Of a DNA stretch of 64,000 nt, positions 12,601-24,600 are shown piece after piece. The translations under genes were made by a program, and so were the position numbers. The notes under the pieces are model-generated. The model searched no databases and was not told the DNA's origin. It saw only the letters and a list, made by a program, of their open reading frames with translations. Source of the DNA: Rhyacichthys aspro (Eukaryota; Chordata; Actinopteri; Gobiiformes; Rhyacichthyidae); NCBI GenBank assembly GCA_036850595.1, contig CM072148.1:20640731-20704730 (forward strand), read 5' to 3'. Each line of letters begins with the position of its first letter. Within the stretch, counting starts at the first letter, position 1.

Positions 12601-15600
12601 CGGCTTGATCGGTCACATTAAAAACATGACTTTAATGTGCAGTAAACATGGATTACAATGACAATCACTGAATTTTTTTACTACCTAAAAATGAGGATGT
12701 TTGCTGATAATAGCACTTTTGGAATAGCTCCTAATCTTACCCTTGTCCCGTGTCCAGGTTTGGTGGAGGACAGCAGCTGTGGCCCCGGGCCCCAGTGTCC
12801 CTCTCAGTGCACTTGTGTGGACACTGTGGTCCGCTGCAGCAACAAACACCTGCAGGCTCTGCCCAAAGGACTGCCCCGCAACGTCACCGAGCTGTGAGTC
12901 TGACTGAAAACGGTTCATACTGAGAGTTTAGAGAAAGTGTGGTGGGTACGAGAGCAGAAATGGCTGTTCTTATTGGGTTATACAGTTGGTTGTGGGAAAA
13001 TATACTTTAATTGTTTAGCCATAGTATGTGATGCTTGATACAAAAGCTCACAAGAGTCATTATTTCAAGACAAAATGCAAATAAACAGTCTTGAGTTGGT
13101 TTGAAGTGAGTATAAGACTTAATACTTAACACATGTGAATCTATTTTTTCAGGTATCTGGATGGAAATCAGTTCACGCATGTCCCCAAAGAGCTGGCAAC
13201 ATTCAAATACCTGCAGCTTGTGTGAGTCAAACAACTTTTACTCTTTACACTTTTGACATTCAGTCTCTCCTTGTTTCTTTTGCTGATTTGTAAATGGCTA
13301 TTAATTCTTTTTTTTGAACAACATTTAGGCTTTGGACCAGTTGTTTCCAAACACAGTGTCTGTTTTTGTTTGTTCAAATTTATGGCTGTCCATAGGTTTT
13401 TAATATGAAAAAATGCTGCTTTTAGAAAGAAAGCAAGAAAACATGCGTAAAAAGAAATGACACTGTAGTAAGAATGATTGATAGGACACCGAACAATGAT
13501 GCAAATGACCAATGAAGGCTAGAAATTAGGTTAAAAACACAACAAAAGGGCTAACGTAATACAAAACAACAAAAAATTATGCAAAACCAGATGAAGAAGT
13601 GGGATCACAAATCACTTTTACACATTCTATTTTCACCTCCTGGACTTTTGAAATATGATTCCCATGAAATAAGTTTGGGAACCACTGCTCGAGGCCACTG
13701 TCTTACTGTAGTAATCCAGCAGGGGGCACTGTGGACTGTGGACTAAACTGGCCTTTTCACTGTGTGTTTATACAGTGACAAATGCAATCTATTTGTGGAA
13801 TAAGACTCCTGCTGTAAATGTAAATGTGCATTGATTACAACTGACCTTTGTTTTGGGGTTTTTTCTGCAGAGACCTGAGCAACAATAAGATCAGCTCCCT
13901 CTCGGACGATTCATTCGCCAACATGAGCCAGCTCACCACACTGTGAGTTTATATCAGATACAGTTACAACAGAAACACTTCATGCAATCAGGCCTGGCTC
14001 TGAATCACAATATGACCGTAGCACCTTTGCAAATTTCTTCATGCTTTCTATTGAAAAACTGTATTTGATTAATTGATGCATTGATTCCTGCTAAAGGTGA
14101 GGGAAAATGACTTCATGTACCCTTTACCCTTGAAGCTCTGTCTCTCTTTATATACTTGTGTTTTGTGGTTACATTTTATGCAAGACAGGGTTGATTTTTT
14201 TTTTTTAGTTGTCAATTAAGGGCATTTTAATAAAAGCATTGATGATTTGTGGTTTGTTTTGTCCCCCAGGATTCTTAGCTACAACTCTCTTCGGTGCATC
14301 CCTCCTCTGGCTCTGGGCGGACTGCGCTCTCTCCGTCTGCTGTAAGACATTTATTTAACACATTAATAAGGCCTATACGTAGTTCTGACTTATGGAAACT
14401 AAATTAAATGTTGTAAGCATGAGCAGAAGAGAAGCTGTTCTCCTCTATCAAGCGTTGGCAAATTAAAAAGATGCCTACGTTTTCTGGAGCATCCATATAG
14501 GGATTGTTATGTCCAACCTTTTTTCATATCATATATCATATTATTTGGGGTTGGGTGGGGTGTGTGATAGATATTTCACATGCAAACACACAAATGATAG
14601 GCTACAGTTTCAACATAATTTAATGACTAGACTTATAATGAATGTAACAAAACAGCTTGGGATTGTTTACTGCAACAAGACAGTCGAGACAGTGACACTC
14701 GAAGTGTGTTCTTTATGTCCAGGATACTCCATAATCTGGTTTTAGTTTTTGCTGTTAGAGCAGAAAATACTGCTTCACAAAAATAAGATGTTGGAAATGG
14801 AAGCAGGGTTTTTTAGTGCTTTGGTGGTGATCTCAAGATATTCCACCTTGACGTTAACTCACGATGTTGTGAGATTTTACAACTGTCCTCCATTTTTGTG
14901 CTGTCTTTGAGAAAATTCTAAAGGCTTGTCTTTTAATGTAGGGTGCTAGGTTTCAATGCGTTGAAGCAGTTTTGATGGCTTCATGGGCTCGTTTGAGCAG
15001 CGACATATTACACAGAGCAGGCTCGGGGCTTGTGTATTGCCTGTTGCAATGAACTCGTAATTTTAGTAGGACTTGTGGTATTTTGAGCGTATATTTGGGC
15101 GTTTTTAAAATAAAGCAATATTGCGATTGTCTGTAAACCCAACAAAATTCTGACAAATGTTTATTTTTCTTTGCCTGTAGCTCATTTTGGTGATTCAAAT
15201 ATCTGTAATACAACACAATGATGTAAACTATCCTTTCTGAAGACTACAGTTTAGTGTCTAGCCTTGTAATGTAAAAATGCTTCATACAGCTGCAGTATAT
15301 TCTCATATATATTATATTATCTTTGTCTTTCAGCTCTCTCCATGGAAACGACATCTCGGAGCTGCAGCAGGGCATCTTCAGCGACGTGGCCTCACTGTCT
15401 CACCTGTAAGTGCTCTCATGTCACATCTACGTCTCTGTGGGTAGTTTAATAATGAAGAAAAGACAAGACGCATGAAAAACATAAAACTTGAACCAACTGG
15501 CCACCCCAGAATACTAACACATCACATCAAACTGAAGGATCTTTATTTCAACAGTGTTTTATTTGAAGACTGCTCCAGAGATTTAGTTCTTACTATGAGT

Positions 15601-18600
15601 CTGTTTCTGTGAAAGCATCCGTTACTTCAGCTCGAACGGGTCTCACTCGACTAAAGATGATTATAGAGCGGCTCAGATCAATAGAGCCACGGGAAACAAT
15701 GGATCTCTGCGGCTAATTCAATCCAACCGGCAGCCACTCGAAACCACTCAGTCACTCTGGAGAAGAAGATGAAGAAGTGAGTGGAACTGCAGCCGTAAAA
15801 CAAACCCTTGACAGAGACAGTGCGGTGCTCCCAACAGAGACCTCATTCTGTCAGAGCCCACTGTCCTCTACAGCGCCACGAACAGTGACAACATGAGTGA
15901 GAGTAGGAGCTAGATTATTATTATTAGTATACTGAGATTGCCTTAAGACCACTTTTAATGGATCTTGGAACGATTGATTGGAAAAGGTAAAACCAAACCA
16001 ATTTTCCGCCACAAAATACTAACATTACACCCAACCAACGTTTTAAGGCTGGCCCTACACTTCTAGCTCAGAGTTTCTATCAGACCAATGTCATCCTGTA
16101 ATTAATGTGTGATTAAATTGGCAATATTTATCAAGCATTTCACTTTGCCCTCCTTTTCGCTGCTTGTATTTTTCTTTTTAACACTCTGTCACTGTGTAAA
16201 AAGACATATCAAGTGCTGACTATACACTTACCTTTAGACAGGCTGTGGACCAATGAGAGCAGAGATTGGCCAAAGCTTCTGTTCTCAAAATTGTTCATAG
16301 TGAAGCCTGGATGATGTCTTAAGGTCTTCTTTTTCACAGTTGATTGCTGTTAGTCTCTTGTCACACTTTTATGCACATACTATGTAAGTATTTAAGAGCT
16401 TTTCGAACCACTTCCACTGGTTTGATGGCTCTTTAAATGACACATTTTCTAAGACAGACAAATGTCTTAAGGTCCAATAGTATATACATTTTTACACAAC
16501 GCACCTGAGTGCCCGACCTACAGTGGTTTACAGATGAATGATAAGATTGGATGATGAACTGTTCCAATTTTATAAAATTAAATGAAATCATCTTTAGTAA
16601 ATGTTGCCTTCAGATGTGAGCAGTGCCAAACAAACAAAACAAGGCTAATATTTTCTGAACAAATTTTAAGTAAATACCCTTTTTATATGACGTTTATCAA
16701 TCTGACAAGAAATCGATAACTATGCACAATACTGAAAAACCAAAAGTATATGTCATAGGTATGTGTGTTTGTATATATATTGGCCGTATTTCAAGGTTTG
16801 TATTGGTTTAATAAGAAAAAAAAAATCACAGCAGAAAAGAGCATTGAGATGATTTGAAACTGAGATATTTTAATGATGGGAGTAAATCTATATAAATCTA
16901 TGTATGCTTCCATTTGTTAAATAAATTTGTTAAATTGTTTCCCCAAAACGTGGTACACTAAGATAAACATGATTAATTCCCAAAAGAAATGACTTTGTTA
17001 AAACAGCTCAAATTTACATAGAACACTCTTAGAGACAGCAATAGGTGGAAATAGAAATAAAAGAAACAAAAGGGGGATAAATGTTAAAATAGAAATGTAA
17101 CACACAACAGGCCAACATCCACTATATGCATTAAGAAACAAAGACAAATGAATAATAAGCTGAAGAGGGTGACTTCATATTTTTATTGTCCACAGTGTGA
17201 CCTTGTGTCTGGAACTAAATCTGAGTCAATAATGAAAAACAAAACTTGGGGGTGCTGTAAAATGATCTGCTGTAACATACCACCACTGTGAACATGAACT
17301 GTTTCCTCTTTCAGCAACAACATCCACATCATGAGATTTAGAATAAGGCAAAGCAGACTCAACCCAATCAGTCTTCCTCCTCCTCCTTCAATCCTCTTTA
17401 CTTGACTTCTTTTGTTGACTGAAGAATAGTTCAATATGGAAAATACCAGTCACATGACCATCAGATCTGTGAAAACAAAACTACTACACTCTGTTACTTT
17501 TATAGCTACTATTTGTGTGTTTAAAGCTATGTATTTTTTACCTTTCTGGTGCTAGGTTTGGCTTCGATCATTGTTTGAGTTGGTCCTTATCTTTGTGTTT
17601 GTGTTAAATGAAATTTATCAGGGAAGAGACAGTCCACATCGTCTTACTCTGTGTTTACCCTAAAACCTTTCTGTTCCTTTTATAGTTCAGTTCTTTAGTG
17701 CTTTAGTTTGCAAACTTCATTTTAAGTGTAGTGTTGCATCTATCTGCATGTCTGATGATTTAAAACGATATGAGGGATGCACACATTTATCTTTGAGCTT
17801 GAGCCTTTGTGCCAGAAGATACATGTAAGGTTTAGTTGACTGAGCAGCATTAGATAAGACTTAATTGAACCCTCAGTGGGGAAATTCACATGTGACAACA
17901 GTTCACAGACAGGTAAAGTGCAAAAAGAAGACATTTTCACTTACGACAGCCCTGATCTGACCTTATTTTGTGTGAGTTGCACTTTGAAGATTCTACATTT
18001 GCCTCTGGAGCTGTTCCTAAAAAACACAACATGAGAGTCTACATTTTAAACATAATTAGCCATTGTCTAGCCTAGGACAAAATTGGCCTGCCAAGGGGTT
18101 TGATTTGGCCCACCATGGATCATCTAACTACTGCTTTAATCGGGAAATGACGGTCGAGCATACTTAGAAAAATTTCAATGGATTTTTGAAGGGTCTGGGT
18201 CAAAAAGCGTAAGTTTGGGTCAAATAACGTACGTTTATGGGCTTATATGGCAGTTACACACAGACAAAAGGGCTTTTAAACAAACCTGAGAGGTAGGAAG
18301 TGTATTTCTTTTCATTATTCTTATCCCACTAATACATTTCCAATTTGACCTTCTGAGGAAAAAAGTTTGGGCATTCCTGGTCTAACCATTTAAAGTCATC
18401 CAGACAACACATATGGAGTCCTTTAGTGACAAATGCATGCTTGATTTCCATTAGAAGCGTAGTAGTTGTTTTAGTGCAGTATTTGGGTGAAGGAAGTTGT
18501 AGTTATTGGAAAAAATAGTAATAAATTAATGTATTAAGGCTAAAAGATATGATTAGCTGAAAAAGTTGTTGTGCACTCCCTCTATTGCTTTAGTGTTTCT

Positions 18601-21600
18601 AGTTGTTTAAGAGTAGAGGCAGAGCTCCCTCTTGTGGCCAACTGTTATATCACAACCATGCAGAAAAGTCAGGTGTCGTTTTAAAAATCTGTAATGACTA
18701 TTTTCCACGATTTCTTTACAATTTTTCATATTTACCTCTAACATGATATCAAAAAATAATATGTGATCCATCATATTGGTTTGAATCAGTTCAGTTCATT
18801 TGACATTTGAATAGTAAATGAGACAAAGGGGGAAAAAAGTTTGAAAAACAGTTTGAGAATATAAATACATTTCTTCTTTGATGTTTTCTGTTTAGTGCCA
18901 TCGGAGCCAACCCTCTGTACTGCGACTGCCGCCTGTTGTGGCTCTCAGACTGGGTCAAGAGTGGATACAAAGAGCCGGGCATCGCTCGCTGCGCCGGACC
19001 CAAAGGGATGGAGGGGAAACTGCTGCTCACGACGCCTGCCGACAAGTTTCAGTGCAACGGTGAGACAAGACAATACTTAGAATCAACAATGAGTCAATGT
19101 ACGGCAGGAAGACTGTCCCATAAAAGTGAAATAAACTAACCCTCAGGCCTTAGTTTTGTCATGTCTGGTCTACAGGTATTATTATTGTGCAGTAACTAAC
19201 TTAGTCCAAGGAAAAGGTGTGTTCATCTTGAGCACATAGCACATAAAGTCATAAAATGTGGTCATTGTGAATACGTTATTAGCTCTAGTCTCTGAGCTCT
19301 GATAATAGAGTGAAGCATTTACCTGTGTGTACAGAGGATAGACTTAGCTTTAGCAAAGGTTGTTAGTGTTGGAGTGTGCTTTCTAGTGGAATCAACTGAT
19401 TATTCCAGCTTATTGCATGAGTAAGGAGAAATATATGCAATTTGTAAATGATAAGAAAATACCCAATGTAAATGTTAGCCCTTAGTTAGGCCTTAGTTTG
19501 CCCACCACTGCTGTAGAGGCTGGACTTGAAGTAAAGGAACTATTTATTTCCAGATTTTACAGCACCTTGTTTCCTTTTTTTGACATTTAAAGAGAGAAAG
19601 ATGCAGAAATAGTGGCTGGAGGAAACACGACAGTTTGTCTCCGTCTGACACATATTTCACTATAATGTTCTGAACAATGATTTTAATTCCAAAAGCGAAA
19701 TGACAGACTCGTCTTTGACTGGATAGAGAAAGATGCTGTATTTTTTTTTTTTTTAAAGTAAATTTGGTTGGGTCCCCCCCTCCCCTTTTTCTTTTTTTTT
19801 TTTTTGGGAGTTGGGTTTGTTTGGAATTGTAAAATCCCCTAAAAATTTTTTTTTTTTTAATTTTTTTTTTTTTTTTTTTCTTTAATTGGCCAGGCTAGTA
19901 TGGCAGTGGTGTCAAATTCAAATTGGTGAGGGGCCGCAATAGTTAAAATGAATCCTTTCAGGGGCCGAAGGAGATAAAATTTTGAATGTGAGATTTCATC
20001 TTAATTTGTGAACATGTTTTACTCAGATTTGAACAGGTTTTAGTTGGATTTGAACAGATTTTAATTGGATTCAAACAAGTTTTAGTTGGATTTGAACAGG
20101 ATTTAGGTGGATTGGAACAGGTTTAAGTTGGATTTGAACAGGATTTAGATGGATTTGAACAGGTTTTAGTTGGATTTGAACAGGATGTACATTCATTTGA
20201 ACAGGTTTTAGTCCAATTTGAACAAGTTTTAGTTGGATTCAACAGGTTGTAGTAGGTAGTGGTAGGTTAATCTTTGTAGCAAAAATCAAAACCATCTAAA
20301 ACCTGTTCAAATCCACCTCAAACCTGTTCAGACCTAGTGCCAAAAATGTAAAATACTAAATGTTTTTAAGGGCCACATAAAACATTGCAAAGGGCCGCAT
20401 TTGGCCCCCGGGCCTTGAGTTTGACATGTGTGCTGTATGTTATTCCTTTGCAAAATGCACCCAGATTATGATGAATTACTATCTCAGACTTTGCGTCGTT
20501 TGAACCCAGGCTGCTCTGTGAAACTTCCTTCTGTCTCACATGAACCTCTCTCACAGCATCTCTCTTAGACTTTCAGTAATTCACAATCAACCCTCTGTTA
20601 ATTGCTAATTTAATCCCGTTTGATTCAATGGTGTAATTTGTAAAAGGATCTGAAAGAACCGACTCCTACTCGACGCCGTGTTCTCGAGCACAAGATATAT
20701 TTAATAAAAGGGCTCTTTCTATCGGCGCTGACCTTGCTCTCACTCCTACACACCTGTCACTCCACGTCTTCAGCTCCCGTTTACAAAGGCACGATCGGCT
20801 GAAAGACACTCTAAAACGAGACGTGACCCGCCGCACACCGAGCGAACGGAGGCTGATAACGTCCAGTCGATCCAAGGCCAGTGTCCTAGTGTCACTATGG
20901 AGACTATAGAGATAAGACGCAGCACATAGGCCCCGGCTGAATAAATCTGTCACACTATAGGCTTTAGCTGGAGTTTTTTTTGAAGAATGTGCTAGATGTG
21001 AACAGTTAGGCCTGACTCCAACAACTAAGTTTAATTTAAACTTAGATTAGAGCGACTCTGAGTCTAACAATGAAGCTACAGCTGTGTTTCTCTGTCTCCT
21101 GTTTGGCTCCTGATACAATCCTTATGTTTAAAGGTAAGGCAATAATGGAGCGTATTCTCACTTTTACTAGAAGTGTATAGTAGGGTAGCTGCAGGGTTTG
21201 TTAGAACTACCTCAAGTATTATTGGCCAAGAGCTGCTGAGCATCACTGACATGTATAACTCCCACATTATAAAGCTGCAGCAGAAAATGATCAGCAAATG
21301 CACTTTTTGTTCCACTCTCTTCAGGAAAAAGATTTCAGAGCATTTAGAGTAGAACAAGTTGAGATCCTGAATCGGAAACTCTTTACCATCGTCTCTAGGT
21401 CTCCTAATGGCATGCTCAAAATAGAAACAACTAAGCATATTTATACAAAAAAGACTCAAAAATGATCTCCAGGTCTATATTACATTTGTAAATAATTGTT
21501 TGTATATGTACTGTCCTGTACATATTAGGTGTTCAAGATCAAAATGTGACAAGATTTCTCATTGAGGCAAAAAGCTGATGGAGTGTGAGGGTGAAATTAG

Positions 21601-24600
21601 TATTCTTTTAAATCGTCTGAATGGAAACCCTTTGGTTTTCAGCAACGGTGAAAGAGTGATAGACAAGATACAGACAATATGTAAAGATTATAATAAAACA
21701 ATGCTGTACAAGGAGGCTAATGCCGGTACTATGACCGGAGACACACAACAACCACAGCTATAACCAGCCAAAACATCCCATCACAACTTCATGGAGTCTG
21801 GCCTGCTCCTGTCTGAGATTACATAAGTTAAACCTAGTTCCTTGTGAGATTTTACGGTCTGGTTTAGTCCAGTTTGGCCTGGTTTTGTCTGGGATTCTCT
21901 AAATGTTTGAACAGAATCTGCCCAGTTCCTCCAAAAACTGAGACAGTGGAACTAATACTGTGTCAATACTTGATTTAGAACTGTCTTCTGTTTGTTGTCT
22001 GTTCTGTTTTAATTTTGTAAACTTATAATAAACACCATACTTTTTACTTTACTTTTTATATACACACATAAAACTGCATACTGCATACAACTATACTGTA
22101 TATGAAAGATGAAACATTTCTCTTGTGCAAATCTGAAAAGTCTTAACCTGTACAAAAACTCTCTATTTATCCTAGAAATAAATGTCGCAGTGAGGTAACT
22201 TTGGGGTTAACTCTGGGTTTTCAGTTTGACAAAGCTGGTTCACTTTATATTGAAGAAGAAGTAATAACATATTTTATAAAACTGTGCATTTAAAAGTGCA
22301 TTTATCTTTACCTTGAGAGTCTGCACCCTCCATTGAGTCTTTACTGTTCAGTTTCCCTGAGACATTCAATAATTTTCAATTTACATTTGAATAAATAAAC
22401 CAAACTATAACCTGCTTCTTGTTTCCAGAAGAGAAGCTCGCTATTTACCAGGTTCAAAAACAATAAATAAATAAAGAATTAACCCGTCAAATGCATTGCA
22501 GACTAAAGTAACACAATGCCCTGCAGCAGTTAATTAAAATCAGGCTTCATTAGAACGCCTGCCGACTGAAGTCACTCAGACAAACCTGTAAATGAGTCAA
22601 CTCTGCGACCCCAGAAGGTGAATGTTTGAACAGATTGTATAAAACAGCGAGCGACCGTGTGAGCTGCCGAGTAAAGCTCAGGTTAACATTTTGGACGCTT
22701 CGGTCTCACTCGGTTTGAGTGTGAACCCAGTGTGAACTCCCACTTAGACACTTTTTTACCAGCCCTCGGCCACGTGAGCCGAGCAGGCGCTAATTGTTGT
22801 ATTTTTAAACGTTAAAATACTGTTAAATTCATTGTGCTCACGCCTGGGCCCAGCTGCTTTAACGACGGGATGAGTGGAAGGTTTAAGGCGCTGATTCGCA
22901 GCAGGCGTCGTCACCTTCTTAAGCTTCAGTTTAAAACGGAGCCAGAGCCAATTGAAGGTCTCGCTGTGAGGCCTGCTTCACGCTGATGCTGAGAGTTAAT
23001 ATGAATAATACAATAAAAGGGCAAGAAAGAGAGACTGGATTAGGTTATATGTACTGTACAGTGCCCACGTTCACTTATAAAAATGGCATATATCCAGTGG
23101 TTCTTTTATTCTGACTGTATTTCTCAATTTGTGCCAATAACTATTTAATTTTTTTTGCTCAAAGGGTGTTTTTGCTTGTGTATTATGTCAGTAAGATTTT
23201 CATTTTAGATTATGGTCACAGCACGAAACGAAAAACGAAACCACTTTATCTGAACAAAACATGACAACAGAAGTCATTGTCAAAGCCCAATAGCCATGTT
23301 TCCATAAAACGATTTCATTTGCATTTTGAAATATCACGTGATGTGTGATACAAATTTTAGATTTTACCTGGTAAACCATCAAGACTTAAATCTAGGTTTA
23401 TTGAAGTCTTTGGTGTTTGGTGATCAGTCTGCTCTCTAAATCATGTGGCGTTTAACCTCTCCTCCTCTACATTTATTTGTTTCGGAAGACATATCCATCT
23501 TTATTGAACACTAGACATTTTAATCTTAATTGTTTGGAGCCCATACAATTGAACCCAATAGAAAGCTATCACTTCCTGTTCCTGTACCACTGCCTAGAAA
23601 GGACAAACTAAACACAGCTGGAGGTTTTTATTTATTTATTTATTTACACACAATCTTACTTAAAGCCTTTGGACATTTATACATTAAATAACGATTGTCT
23701 CTAAATTTTTATATTCAAAGTCATCTGGTCCATATGAAGACATGTCTAAAGATGAGTCACATTAGTTATTCAGCCTGTATACATCAAAATGATTCATTAT
23801 TATTTATTATTAATTAATTAACTTCAAAAATAACTTCACATATTCCTAATTTCAGTGTTTTAGTAATTTGCTGATTTGCTGATGTTTTGTTATTGCATTT
23901 AGATAAATCATCACCAACACATTTTATTCATAAAACCACAGGCTTCATGTGTATTTGTATTAGTTTCCAGAGAAAATCCATGTCTCTGAAGATGGTAGCT
24001 GCACTGTTGTATCATAATAACTGGCAAACGCTGCAATGTTAATGAATATACAGTATGTCTTTGGAGTTACCTGACAAAACACTTTAGATTCAGCCCTGAA
24101 AGGTAATTGTTATTGTGATACTGGGCTATATAAATAAAACTGAATTTAATTTAATCAATAATAATGATGTTGTGGTGGTTTTAACTTAACCTGTATTGTG
24201 TTGTGTTTTCGTGCAGGTCCCATAGAGGCGTCAGTAAAGGCCAAATGCAGTCCCTGTGTGTCGTCTCCGTGTCAGAACCAGGGCCAGTGTCGGGACGACC
24301 ACACGCAGCAGTACACCTGCTCCTGTCCTGCAGGCTTCACGGTCAATACACACTCCACATGCTGCTGTTTAGTCAGGTTTTAGGCCGTTAGATCCATGTG
24401 GAATTATAGATGTCCTGGGTTTACTTGTGGGTTTACTCCTGGTTTATTCTTGGCTTAAGTCCTGGGCCAAATTATACATGCCCTAAAAGTGTGTAAGAAA
24501 TATCAGCATTTACATACAATATTCATGCAATTTCTCCTCCCATCTTCAAAAATGTGTCATGCCTCAGTTCAACCAAAGAAGGACAATGTTTCATACCATT

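Noticed and set aside
18376..18390. tggtctaaccat resembling the 3' half of miR-218
   Set aside because: The seed is absent and the phrase belongs to the end of an hAT-like repeat.
24204..24391. Alternative long reading frames across exon w23
   Set aside because: Shadow frames; only the frame giving the EGF cysteine pattern joins both neighbouring exons.
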